A stretch of DNA of 64,000 bases from Cladorhizidae sp. MBARI D1340-BT2 (lineage: Eukaryota; Porifera; Demospongiae; Poecilosclerida; Cladorhizidae): NCBI GenBank assembly GCA_028752905.1, contig JAQNBH010000015.1:33400163-33464162 (forward strand), in the 5' to 3' direction. A program made the translations under genes and the position numbers. Positions 52,001 through 64,000 of the stretch are shown here, in pieces. Position 1 is the stretch's first letter, and the number at the start of each line of letters is the position of its first letter. The notes under the pieces are model-generated. The model saw only the letters and a list, made by a program, of their open reading frames with translations, had not been told where the DNA came from and ran no database searches.

Positions 52001-55000
52001 TACAGTGACTAGCTAGGGTTATTAACTCATACAGTGGCTAGCTAGGGTTATTAACTCATACAGTGACTAGCTAGGGTTATTAACTCATACAGTGACTAGC
52101 TAGGGTTATTAACTCATACAGTGACTAGCTAGGGTTATTAACTCATACAGTGGTTAGCTAGGGTTATTAACTCATACAGTGGCTAGCTAGGGTTATTAAC
52201 CCATACAGTGGCTAGCTAGGGTTATTAACTCATACAGTGGCTAGCTAGGGTTATTAACTCATACAGTGGCTAGCTAGGGTTATTAACTCATACAGTGACT
52301 AGGTTATTAACTCATACAGTGACTAGCTAGGGTTATTAACTCATACAGTGGCTAGCTAGGGTTATTAACTCATACAGTGGCTAGCTAGGGTTATTAACTC
52401 ATACAGTGACTAGCTAGGGTTATTAACTCATACAGTGGCTAGCTAGGGTTATTAACTCGTACAGTGACTAGCTAGGGTTATTAACTCATACAGTGGCTAG
52501 CTAGGGTTATTAACTCATGCAGTGGCTAGCTAGGGTTATTAACTCATACAGTGACTAGCTAGGGTTATTAACTCATACAGTGGCTAGCTAGGGTTATTAA
52601 CTGATACAGTGACTAGCTAGGGTTATTAACTCATACAGTGGCTAGCTAGGGTTATTAACTCATACAGTGGCTAGCTAGGGTTATTAACTCATACAGTGGC
52701 TAGCTAGGGTTATTAACCCATACAGTGACTAGCTAGGGTTATTAACTCATACAGTGACTAGCTAGGGTTATTAACTCATACAGTGGTTAGCTAGGGTTAT
52801 TAACTCATACAGTGACTAGCTAGGGTTATTAACCCATACAGTGACTAGCTAGGGTTATTAACTCATACAGTGGCTAGCTAGGGTTATTAACTCATACAGT
52901 GGCTAGCTAGGGTTATTAACTCATACAGTGGTTAGCTAGGGTTATTAACTCATACAGTGGCTAGCTAGGGTTATTAACTCATACAGTGGCTAGCTAGGGT
53001 TATTAACTCATACAGTGGCTAGCTAGGGTTATTAACTCATACAGTGACTAGCTAGGGTTATTAACTCATGCAGTGGCTAGCTAGGGTTATTAACTCATAC
53101 AGTGGCTAGCTAGGGTTATTAACCCATACAGTGACTAGCTAGGGTTATTAACTCATACAGTGACTAGCTAGGGTTATTAACTCATACAGTGACTAGCTAG
53201 GGTTATTAACTCATACAGTGGCTAGCTAGGGTTATTAACTCATACAGTGACTAGCTAGGGTTATTAACCCATACAGTGACTAGCTAGGGTTATTAACTCA
53301 TACAGTGACTAGCTAGGGTTATTAACTCATACAGTGGCTAGCTAGGGTTATTAACTCATACAGTGGCTAGCTAGGGTTATTAACTCATACAGTGGCTAGC
53401 TAGGGTTATTAACTCATGCAGTGGCTAGCTAGGGTTATTAACTCATACAGTGGCTAGCTAGGGTTATTAACTCATACAGTGGCTAGCTAGGGTTATTAAC
53501 TCATACAGTGGCTAGCTAGGGTTATTAACTCATACAGTGACTAGCTAGGGTTATTAACTCATACAGTGGCTAGCTAGGGTTATTAACTCATACAGTGGCT
53601 AGCTAGGGTTATTAACCCATACAGTGACTAGCTAGGGTTATTAACTCATACAGTGGCTAGCTAGGGTTATTAACTCATACAGTGGCTAGCTAGGGTTATT
53701 AACTCATACAGTGACTAGCTAGGGTTATTAACTCATACAGTGACTAGCTAGGGTTATTAACTCATACAGTGGCTAGCTAGGGTTATTAACTCATACAGTG
53801 ACTAGCTAGGGTTATTAACTCATACAGTGGCTAGCTAGGGTTATTAACTCATACAGTGACTAGCTAGGGTTATTAACTCATACAGTGGTTAGCCTGTCTG
53901 CATACGTTCAAGATGTGTGTGTATGAATGTGCATGCTTAATTAAGATGATCAACACAGTACACTCTCAATGAACTCTCAGTTGACATAATAACATTAAAA
54001 TCACCTTCTCAATAAATTTTATTCACTCGACGTTTCGACTAGATGCTCTAGTCTTCATCAGGAATAATCAATGGCTATCCTACGATGTATGTATGTTTGT
54101 TTGTGTGCATGTAGTCCTAGTTATGTTGTTTGTGCATAAGTGTATGTGCGTGCCTGGATGTTGACATAATCTGGTAGGTGGCATTTCCATTGTCACTAGC
54201 CCTTCATGTGAGCCAAGACAATGACTCCTCCAGCTCGAGAACCAGCGACTCTCCCATTTCTGAGGGACAGACACATTGGATGTGGACATCCACATACAAT
54301 GTTCTCCAGGTTGAGTTCTGCAACAGCTCAATCATCCGCCATCCTTCAAGCTAGCCCGGGAGATTAACTAATAATTAATATGCACGGAGAAATAAACTAC
54401 ATCAGTGTGTCGGTTATTAAATGTATTTTCGTTGTTGCCAGCTGTTCTAGCATATGCTGCAAACAACTAGCTATTGTGAGGTCTTGTGCAGGCACATGTG
54501 TGGGCATCTGCTTGGAGTGTTGTCTTAGGCAAGTGTGGGGCACTCGCTATAGGTATGGGCACTGCTATAGGTATGGGTAGGCACTTGCTATAGGTATGGG
54601 TATGGGTAGGTATGGGTATGGGCACTTGCTATAGGTATGGGTAGGCACTTGCTATAGGTATGGGTATGGGCACTTGCTATAGGTATGGGTATGGGCACTT
54701 GCTATAGGTATGGGTATGGGCACTTGTTATAGGTATGGGTATGGGCACTTGCTATAGGTATGGGTATGGGCACTTGCTATATGTAGGTATGGGTATGGGC
54801 ACTTGCTATAGGTATGGGTAGGCACTTGCTATAGGTATGGGTATGGGCACTGCTATAGGTATGGGTAGGCACTTGCTATAGGTATGGGTAGGAACACTTG
54901 CTATAGGTATGGGTATGGGCACTGCTATAGGTATGGGTATGGGTAGCTATAGGTAGGGGCACTTGCTATAGGTATGGGTATGGGCACTTGCTATAGGTAT

Positions 55001-58000
55001 GGGTATGGGCACTTGCTATAGGTATGGGTATGGGCACTTGCTATAGGTATGGGTATGGACACTTGCTATAGGTATGGGTATGGACACTTGCTATAGGTAT
55101 GGGTATGGGCACTTGCTATAGGTATGGGTATGGGCACTTGCTATAGGTATGGGTATGGGCACTTGCTATAGGTATGGGTATGGGCACTGCTATAGGTATG
55201 GGTATGGGCACTTGCTATAGGTATGGGTATGGACACTTGCTATAGGTATGGGTATGGGCACTTGCTATAGGTATGGGTATGGGCACTGCTATAGGTATGG
55301 GTAGGCACTTGCTATAGGTATGGGTATGGGCACTTGCTATAGGTATGGGTAGGCACTTGCTAAGGTATGGGTATGGGCACTTGCTATAGGTATGAGTATG
55401 GGCACTTGCTATAGGTATGGGTATGGGCACTTGCTATAGGTATGGGTATGGGCACTTGCTATAGGTATGGGTATGGGCACTTGCTATAGGTATGGGTATG
55501 GGCACTTGCTATAGGTATGGGTATGGGCACTTGCTATAGGTATGGGTATGGGCACTTGCTATAGGTATGGGTATGGGCACTTGCTATAGGTATGGGTATG
55601 GGCACTTGCTATATGTATGGGTATGGGCACTTGCTATAGGTATGGGTATGGGCACTTGCTATAGGTATGGGTATGGGCACTTGCTATAGGTATGGGTATG
55701 GGCACTTGCTATAGGTATGGGTATGGGCACTTGCTATAGGTATGGGTATGGGCACTTGCTATAGGTATGGGTAGGCACTTGCTATAGGTATGGGTATGGG
55801 CACTTGCTATAGGTATGGGTATGGGCACTTGCTATAGGTATGGGTAGGCACTTGCTAAGGTATGGGTATGGGTAGGTATGGGTATGGGCACTTGCTATAG
55901 GTATGGGTAGGCACTTGCTATAGGTATGGGTAGGCACTTGCTATAGGTATGGGTATGGGCACTTGCTATAGGTATGGGTATGGGCACTTGCTATAGGTAT
56001 GGGTATGGGCACTTGCTATAGGTATGGGTAGGCACTTGCTAAGGTATGGGTATGGGTAGGTATGGGTATGGGCACTTGCTATAGGTATGGGTAGGCACTT
56101 GCTATAGGTATGGGTAGGCACTTGCTATAGGTATGGGTATGGGCACTTGCTATAGGTATGGGTATGGGCACTTGCTATAGGTATGGGTAGGCACTTGCTA
56201 TAGGTATGGGTAGGTGTGTGTGTGCACACGTGTGCAATATGTGAGTGTGTGTTGTGTTAGAGCTACATGTATAGTTGCAAGGCAGTGACCTTTGTAAGAT
56301 GGGACCTTTTCTCCAACTAGTTTCCAACTCCAGCAAATATTTCAAGTCATAATTACATGCTTACATCAAGTGTGCTAAATCAAGGTGTGCTTACTCAAGA
56401 ACTAGAACGCTCAGATAAGCACCATCGCTCATTGTATTGCAGTTGCTTCTTGCGGCATGTTACTTGTGGAAGTGTGATGTTCATATCCCTCGGAGGATAC
56501 ACCAATCTGAACTGCTCGCAAAAACGCATTATACAGGATGAAATTTTCAGGTATGGGATAAGAATTTATGTTTAAACCTGCTAAAATTTGGGGCTGGTTT
56601 GATTACTTTGTTGGTGCTAAAATACTTATAGTGCTTGAAGTGGGCGGCGTCACACAACACCGTCCACAAATGTTGGAGGGAGACATCTTCTCGGTGCATA
56701 CAAGCATTTCAGTGTCGGGGGAATCCGCTCCATAACTGCTACGCTACTTGGACTGCTAGTTGCCGATGGACTAACAAAATGCTCGTAATGAAATAAAGTC
56801 TAAAGGTCGGTTTCTGTTTGAGCATGCTGATGATCGTTTAGCACGCAGGCCCCGAGCTTCATGCATTAGAAACATCCATACAAACATAATCAGGTAAAAT
56901 AATAATAATAAATAACAGCTCTTATGGCGTGCAGGGAAGCCACACCCAATCACTGCTTTGGCGGTTATAATTCCATTTAAAGCACACCTTAGTTTGGGTG
57001 TAAAGTTCGGGAGAGTGCAATACAAAAACGAAGCGACAACTTTTTAAATGTGTGATGTGTGTGTGTGTTGTGTGCGTGTTGTGTGTGTGTGTGTTGTGTG
57101 TGTTGTCCCCAGTATTTTTGTGAGGGATATTGGCATGTCATCAAGTGTTGGAGTAGCAGACCAATCAACAGATAGACGGTGTTTTTTGGTCTTGTATTCA
57201 TAACTGTGTTTGCAGGTTGCAGGAGGTGCACTGGACTAGACATAATATTGTTACATGTCAAAGAGCTATGAATCAGTGCAGTATCATGCAACAAGAAGTA
57301 CATAATACAATCGACGTATTCCACAAATTATACAGAAGCCTGAATGCTCATATCTGCAACGGATTGGAACGATGGAATGCATGCAATAGATTGACTTGTA
57401 TCATATTGTGAAAGACGTACTGCTGAGCCAACATTAATCCTCATAATAATGTTTTTAATTATAGTCCTTATTACACTTTCTTATTTTCAATTTTCCACCA
57501 TTCACCACAATTTTGCATGCTCTAGGCTTCCTCTAGCCACTCGTACCTTTTTTTTTGCACTTAGCAAACTAGAGTTATTTTGGCGGAGGTTGCAGGGATT
57601 CAGGTTTTTGAGGTCCCTCCACTTTAGGGTCTAGTAGCTTGCCTATAGTTATACCTATGAAACATATTTTAGTATCAAAAGAGAGCACGCAGAGAGACCT
57701 ATCTTTTGAGCTATATATCAAGTCCATACCATGAAGTTAGCAGAATCTACGGAGCTCTAAAGTTGTAACCACAAGTTTTTTTAAAAAGTAAAAAATACCA
57801 ACGACCCCCCTTGTGTTACTGTTGACAATGATGGCTCTGGAAGAAATGGTTTCATAAACACCGAGAGATGGGGAAAGGACACACTTAAGGTGAAAAGTTG
57901 AGGGCTGAGCTACAGTCTCTCGTAGGCAATGCACCATCTCCCCAAATCAAAGTTGGCCTACCATGAAGTAGCACTCACTCTCTGCATGCTTCACTAAGCT

Positions 58001-58741
58001 CTGCCTTGCTAGAGTCGTGCGAGGCAAGTTGATCATGTCGCTCAGCCGATGGCGACCTTCCTTGGCCTACGATTATGTTATCAGCAGAGCAAACATGCCA
58101 CACCTTGCCCACCCTCCAACTCTAACATCCAGGGAAGGTTCAACCTCCATTTTTTTAACTCAATGCCAGCCTTCCTGTGCTTGTTTGAGCTCTGCTAGGA
58201 ACACCCTCGTGGTCTGGACGTCTATGCTTCGGTAAGTCTCACTCGTAAGACAGGGAGCCACTGTAGAGCCGCAAATTTTTCACCAACCACACCCACAATA
58301 CGTAGAAATGAAATTCTATTGCATCAATTTGACAAAAATGGACTTTGAACTGCAATAGTACACCGGTAAGACGTATTGGTCAATATGCCTCCAATTTCAA
58401 AGAGATATCGCACCAATACGCTTAAATACTCTGCCTGGGAGAACACCGGTGTGTGTGTATGTGTGTGTGTGTTTATGCAGCACTCATATACCAGGAAGTA
58501 GGTGATGGTGAGAGAGGTATAGGCCAACACCGCGTAGTAGCCATAGTTTCCCAGCAGCAGTCCCGAGGCCACGCTGACTATCATGCACACGTGCTTGTAC
58601 CCAGAGAAGGCCACCAAGTCTAGCCACCTGAGCTGGGTGCGCACAGCTAGCAGGTAAAGGGACAGTCCGATGAGCAACACCTCCGCCAACAGCCAAGCGA
58701 GCAGGGAGCTTGCTGCCACTCCCAACTGCTCCGGAAAAAAC
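46046..58741 (-). CDS. YIF1: YIF1 last two exons, copy 2 (partial)
   Basis: Exons 58741-58492 and 46213-46046, same sequences and splice sites as copy 1. The N-terminal exons are again absent between 58742 and the window end. With no upstream exons in either copy, at most one copy can be attached to the real 5' half of the gene. Confidence 0.82.
46240..53892. repeat. 29-bp minisatellite, copy 2
   Basis: The same 7.65-kb length as 9553-17205, with the same special units at the +36,687 offset (for example the 24-bp unit at 47015 and the CATGC cluster near 49120-49330). Net length difference is zero across roughly 264 units. Confidence 0.97.
53949..54077 (-). mobile_element. PLE terminal fragment with hammerhead-like core, copy 2
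   Basis: Duplicate of 17262-17390; the core is 54061-54029. Confidence 0.7.
54536..56214. repeat. 25-bp minisatellite, copy 2
   Basis: Duplicate of 17849-19527 with no net length change. Confidence 0.96.
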
Positions 58742-58972
58742 CTGGAGGAAAATGGCAGCACATATAAACTCAGAATATTTACAGCATTCGAGGAATTTAA
58801 CATTCGCAGTTTTCACGATTAGCGCTCAAGAAGTATGACGGAGAGCAATGTAGAAGGATGTGGCTTCCACTACACCCTCCACAAGCCATGAACATTTCTT
58901 CTCACAAGCCCTCTGCGAACATTTAACCCCTTGGGGAAAAAATCCCAGTACATGATAATTCTTCCATCTGTA

Positions 58973-59283
58973 TTATGTTGAAGGCTAGAGCATCTAGTCG
59001 AAACATCGATAGAATACAATTTCAAGTTAATTATTGAGAAGGTATTGTAATGTTATTCTAACAAACTCTCAGTTGACATAGCAGACACAATGATTTCTTG
59101 TTAAATCCACTCACTCAACTAGCTCGAGTGAGTAAATTTAAGTTGATAATCATTACAAATAACTAGATGGTGTATTCAGAAACTACAGACGAATTCATTT
59201 AAGACATCAATCTTTACTGGATGGGTATTAGCTGCTTATAGTTGGCTGACAACAAAATGATACTGACAATAATAATAATAATA

Positions 59284-59351
<68 letters not shown>

Positions 59352-59567
59352 AATCTCTCGATGAACTCTCAGTTGACATAATAACATTAAAATCATCTTC
59401 TCAATAATCAACCTCAATTTTTATTCACTCGACATTTCGACTAGATGCTCTAGTCTTCATCAGGAATAATGAGACGCTAACTCATGTGAGCCTGTTATAT
59501 ACTGGTAGCTAGCTATCTACCACGTGCCAGTACACGCGTCTAGCATGTGCACCGGACGTAAAAAAAT
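58973..59567. mobile_element. PLE terminal fragments, copy 2
   Basis: Duplicates of 22286-22400 (plus) and 22672-22880 (minus), with the (GAT)n tract between them 6 bp shorter. The minus-strand core is 59463-59431. Confidence 0.68.
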
Positions 59568-59737
59568 TAAATAATAAAAAATAATATATTTAAAAATTAA
59601 TAAATTCAAAAAAGTAAAAATATATATCAAAATTAAATTAAATTTATTTATTTATTATTATCTTTTTTGTGTGTTTTTTACATCCGGTGAACATGCTCAT
59701 GCTAGGCACGTGTACTGGCACATGGTGAATAGCTAGC

Positions 59738-60820
59738 TCAATAAATGTAAATAAATATTCAATAAATGTAAATATAATAAATAAATAATCAATAAATGTT
59801 AAGTATAATAATGTAATTATGATAAAATAAATGTAAGTATAATAAATAAATATAAATGTAAAGTATAATAAATAAATAATCAATAAATGTAAGTATAATA
59901 AATAATAAATGTAAGTATAATTATTCAATAAATGTAATAAATGTAAGTATAATAAAATAAATGTAAGTATAATCAATAAATAATCAATAAATGTAATTAA
60001 TAATCAATAAATGTAAGTATAATAAATAAATATTCAATAAATGTAAGTATAATAAATGTAAGTATAATAAATGTAAGTATAATAATTAAACAATCAATAA
60101 ATGTAATTATGATAAATAAATAATCAATAAATGTAAGTATATAATCAATAAATGTAAATATAATAAATAAATATTCAATAAATGTAAGTATAATAAATAA
60201 ATAATCAATAAATGTAAGTATAATAAAATAAATGTAAGTATAATCAATAAATAATCAATAAATGTAAGTATATAATCAATAAATGTAAATATAATAAATA
60301 AATATTCAATAAATGTAAGTATAATAAATAAATAATCAATAAATGTAAGTATAATAAAATAAATGTAAGTATAATCAATAAATAATCAATAAATGTAAGT
60401 ATATAATCAATAAATGTAAATATAATAAATAAATATTCAATAAATGTAAGTATATAATCAATAAATGTAAATATAATAAATAAATATTCAATAAATGTAA
60501 GTATAATAAATAAATATTCAATAAATGTAAGTATAATAAATAAATATTCAATGTAAGTATAATAAATAAATATTCAATAAATGTAAGTATAATAAATAAA
60601 TAATCAATAAATGTAAGTATAATAAAATAAATGTAAGTATAATAAAATGTAAGTATAATAAATAAATAGATTTTAATAAATAAAACAATAAAAAATAATA
60701 AGTAAACAAAATAATAAAATAAACAATAAATAAATAAAGTATGTATATATAAATAATAATAAATAAAGTATGTATATATAAATAAATAAAGTATGTATAT
60801 ATAAATAATAATAAATAAAT
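59738..60820. repeat. AT-rich minisatellite, copy 2
   Basis: Copy of 23057-24190, 51 bp shorter. Confidence 0.9.
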
Positions 60821-60860
60821 CAATTAAAAATAATAATTTTTACCAGCTAATTTTCACTTG

Positions 60861-61140
60861 TGCATTGTCTACTGCATCCCTTGTAGCTGTGGGAAATACT
60901 ACATAGGGGAGACCATCAGAAGACTGGAGATCAGAGTGAAAGAACATCAAGATGCCTGAAGTATGCTAAAGAGAAGTCTGAGCATGCATGGGACATCCTA
61001 TTTTGTGGGAGGAAGCCACCATCTTGGACCAGGTCAGAAGACAGAAGGAACTGCCAGTGAAGGAGGCATTGCACATCAGCCTAGCACAAAGTATGAGCAG
61101 TTCAATTGAGACTGTGGCCTGGCTGCTGGGGAGCCACTGA
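60861..61140 (+). pseudogene. Penelope-like GIY-YIG remnant, copy 2
   Basis: Identical to 24231-24510, with the same frameshifts. Confidence 0.82.
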
Positions 61141-61237
61141 ACCTGAACTTGAAGCCACAACATAATTATTCTTATTTTATCTCATTTATTCATTCTTTAT
61201 AATTTTATTTATTTGTTAATTTAATTTTTGATATATT

Positions 61238-61281
<44 letters not shown>

Positions 61282-61513
61282 TATTATTATATTATTATTA
61301 TACATTTTTTTATTTTTTTAAGTTTTTTTAAGTTTTTAATTATTTTTTGTATTATTACTTCACTTATTATTACATTAATTAATTTATATATATACATATT
61401 TTATTTATTTATTATTGCGGTTATTTTATTTTATTTGTTATTATTATCTGTTATTATATTTTTTATTATTTTTATTTTTTCATCCTTCATTCATATTTAT
61501 TTTTCACATCCGA

Positions 61514-62598
61514 TTCATGTGCTAGAAGTGTGCCAGTTCATGTGCTAGAAGTGTGCCAGTTCATGTGCTAGAAGTGTGCCAGTTCATGTGCTAGAAGTGT
61601 GTGCCAGTTCATGTGCTAGAAGTGTGTGCCAGTTCATGTGCTAGAAGTGTGTGCCAGTTCATGTGCTAGAAGTGTGTGCCAGTTCATGTGCTAGAAGTGT
61701 GCCAGTTCATGTGCTAGAAGTGTGTGCCAGTTCATGTGCTAGAAGTGTGCCAGTTCATGTGCTAGAAGTGTGCCAGTTCATGTGCTAGAAGTGTGCCAGT
61801 TCATGTGCTAGAAGTGTGCCAGTTCACGTGCTAGAGTGTGCCAGTTCATGTGCTAGAAGTGTGCCAGTTCATGTGCTAGAAGTGTGCCAGTTCATGTGCT
61901 AGAAGTGTGCCAGTTCATGTGCTAGAAGTGTGCCAGTTCATGTGCTAGAAGTGTGTGCCAGTTCATGTGCTAGAAGTGTGTGCCAGTTCATGTGCTAGAA
62001 GTGTGTGCCAGTTCATGTGCTAGAAGTGTGTGCCAGTTCATGTGCTAGAAGTGTGCCAGTTCATGTGCTAGAAGTGTGCCAGTTCATGTGCTAGAAGTGT
62101 GCCAGTTCATGTGCTAGAAGTGTGCCAGTTCATGTGCTAGAAGTGGGCCAGTTCACGTGCTAGAAGTGTGCCAGTTCATGTGCTAGAAGTGTGCCAGTTC
62201 ATGTGCTAGAAGTGTGCCAGTTCATGTGCTAGAAGTGTGCCAGTTCATGTGCTAGAAGTGTGCCAGTTCATGTGCTAGAAGTGTGCCAGTTCACGTGCTA
62301 GAAGTGTGCCAGTTCATGTGCTAGAAGTGTGCCAGTTCACGTGCTAGAAGTGTGCCAGTTCATGTGCTAGAAGTGTGCCAGTTCATGTGCTAGAAGTGTG
62401 CCAGTTCATGTGCTAGAAGTGTGCCAGTTCATGTGCTAGAAGTGTGCCAGTTCATGTGCTAGAAGTGTGCCAGTTCATGTGCTAGAAGTGTGCCAGTTCA
62501 TGTGCTAGAAGTGTGTGCCAGTTCACATGCTAGAAGTGTGTGCCAGTTCATGTGCTAGAAGTGTGCCAGTTCATGTGCTAGAAGTGTGTGACAAGGTG
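61514..62598. repeat. 23/25-bp minisatellite, copy 2
   Basis: About 46 units. The order of 23- and 25-bp forms and CACGTG variants differs from copy 1, and there are private variants (AGAGTGTG near 61834, AGTGGGCC near 62144, CACATG near 62524). It is the most diverged part of the duplication. Confidence 0.93.
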
Positions 62599-62701
62599 TG
62601 GTTTTGTAGCACATAGTAGATAGCTAGCTACTGGTATATAGCAGGCTCACGCGAGTCTCTTAGCATCTCATTGAATATGACGAAGGCTAGAGCATCTAGT
62701 T

Positions 62702-62990
62702 AGGAGTAGGCTATAAATGGGTCATTTTTTGTTTTGCTTAGGGCTGAGTTTTTATGTGTTCTATATAACCTATCTCAACATGAAATGGAAAAAAAATTGG
62801 CCTGGGGTGTAAAATAAAAGTGTGCAAGGGTTTTTTGTGCCCAGGTGGCCCCAAAATTCAATCAAATTTGTGGAAAAAATTAAAATAGTCATTTTTTAAA
62901 AGCTGCATGGTTAAATATTGTATCAAATGTAGTAAAATTGCCATGTTTATATTCAAAAGTTTCATTGTTTTTAACCCAGTTCACTTCATT
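62702..62990. other. Unique sequence right of the duplication
   Basis: AT-rich DNA with no gene seen, probably 5' flank of the following coding-like segment. Confidence 0.45.
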
Positions 62991-64000
62991 TTCAAAATTC
63001 GGCCAAAATTGGCACTTTTTGAACTCCCAGAATGCACTGATAGGTTCACAGTCTGCATTATTGTGGTCAGGTTCACTAATGAGAGATGCTGTGAGCAAAA
63101 ATCTCAAGATAGAGACAGGTGTGGCAGATCAACTTGGCTCTAAGTATGTGCCATACCACTTGCTTTGTAAGTCACACGGTTTGAGGCAGACAACCTAACA
63201 ACCATGGCTCATTGAGGACAAGATTGGCCTTCGCGAAATGATTGTGAAGAGAGAGCCATTGTTGAAGTCATTCCTTGAAAAAATCTGTTGTTGAAACAGC
63301 TCTGGCAGCTCTTCTAAAGCTTGTAGCACATGAGGGAGACGGGAAGACAACATCTCTAGCAGAACAGTTTGACTTGATTCTAGAGGAGGCTGGAGTACAC
63401 AAATCCTTTAGCCTCTACAAAGAGAAGCATTTTACTAGACTTGGATACCAGGCAGGTGCGGTCTATGATTGCATTCCCTACCTCAAACAGCTACTCGTAC
63501 AGACACCATTAAATAATCTTCTTGTTCAAGCATGTAAGATTTACCTTGATAACGATTTCATAATCGCAGGATTCAAGGCGCTTGCTAATTTTACGTACAG
63601 GGTGACAATGCCCTTCCTCAACTGCATCGAGAGAGCAAGCCAGGATTTGCTGGTGAACATCCTTCCCAAGCTCTGCAGTGACCTTGCTGATAAAAAGACA
63701 GACACCCTTATCATATATCATGTAGAGTGGACACACGTGAAAATGGAGCATAATGCTCCACAAAGCGATCTCGATCACTTTCTTCTGGGAGAGATGTGTC
63801 TCCAGGCCACCAGGGGTGTAGAATTGCAGTGCAAGCGTGAGTATTGGAGCAGTGACCCAGATACTGCATGAGCAACTCCTCTCCATACATTGACTGTAGA
63901 CCAACGGAAGAACCTGCCAACAAACAACCTGAATACGGAGAGGTACTTGGCCAAGTTTGGTTATCTTGCTGCCCAGTCAGCTCTACATTCTAACAGGCTG
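62991..64000 (+). pseudogene. Unrecognised, frame-broken protein family member
   Basis: Three plus-strand frames read as one protein. 63070-63196 gives MRDAVSKNLKIETGVADQLG then YVPYHLLCKSHGL. A 198-codon frame (63275-63871) gives YQAGAVYDCIPYLKQLL, NNLLVQACKIYLDNDF, FKALANFTYRVTMPFLNCIE and LPKLCSDLADKKTDTL. A shifted frame from about 63876 gives LTVDQRKNLPTNNLNTERYL then AKFGYLAAQSA. I recall similar uncharacterised, multi-copy proteins in sponges and cnidarians, which hints at a mobile or expanded family, but I cannot name a domain. No transmembrane or signal segment is evident. A stop and frame changes near 63198-63295 and 63870 point to a pseudogene, unless introns explain them. Confidence 0.5.

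Larger units (their letters stand above)
39593..62701 (+). repeat. Segmental duplication, copy 2
   Basis: A 23,109-bp direct copy of 2906-26471. It carries a CCDC97 3' fragment, a whole POT transporter, the YIF1 tail exons, all intron arrays and the PLE remnants. The right end stops inside the stem II loop of the right-hand hammerhead-like core, and entirely different DNA follows. Confidence 0.97.

Overview
This window is animal nuclear DNA. Genes have GT-AG introns, and the recognisable genes (mitochondrial SerRS, SDHAF1, CCDC97, a POT/SLC15 transporter, YIF1 and an MSK-type kinase) form a metazoan set. Short intergenic gaps, abundant minisatellites and Penelope-like, LINE, hAT and pogo remnants suggest an early-branching invertebrate, possibly a demosponge. 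That placement is inference; nothing here fixes the species.

Layout. 1-3146 is a compact gene cluster: the first four exons of SARS2 (minus, running off the left edge), SDHAF1 (minus) and CCDC97 (plus). SDHAF1 and CCDC97 are divergent with only 97 bp between start codons. 3644-5799 is a three-exon POT-family transporter (minus), convergent with CCDC97. 9359-22054 holds the last two exons of YIF1 (minus), separated by a 12.3 kb intron that carries about 264 copies of a 29-bp minisatellite and about 67 copies of a 25-bp one. 22250-26535 is a degraded Penelope-like element (PLE) landscape: a GIY-YIG endonuclease remnant, terminal-repeat pieces in both orientations with hammerhead-ribozyme-like cores, and AT-rich and 23/25-bp arrays. 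26535-32423 contains two LINE remnants and a hAT remnant. 32830-36723 (minus) encodes only the C-terminal half of an MSK C-terminal kinase domain, with a retroelement fragment and a pogo MITE in its introns. 36724-39592 is minisatellites, an AT-rich array and a 55-bp-arm perfect hairpin.

The dominant structural fact is a direct, almost identical duplication. 2906-26471 reappears at 39593-62701. The offset is exactly 36,687 bp from the left edge to about 22.6 kb, including the whole 29-bp array. I saw only two substitutions in the parts I compared, a 6-bp trinucleotide difference, a 51-bp difference in the AT array and about 400 bp in the 23/25-bp array. The second copy starts inside the CCDC97 coding region and ends inside a hammerhead-like core. 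It therefore carries a complete second transporter, a second YIF1 tail and a 79-codon CCDC97 remnant. It is either a very recent segmental duplication or an assembly artefact (unmerged haplotypes or a misjoin); sequence alone cannot decide. 62702-64000 is different DNA with part of an unrecognised, apparently repetitive protein family.

The genes do not form a pathway. SARS2 and SDHAF1 are both mitochondrial, CCDC97 is a splicing-associated protein, YIF1 acts in ER-Golgi transport and MSK is a nuclear stress/mitogen kinase.
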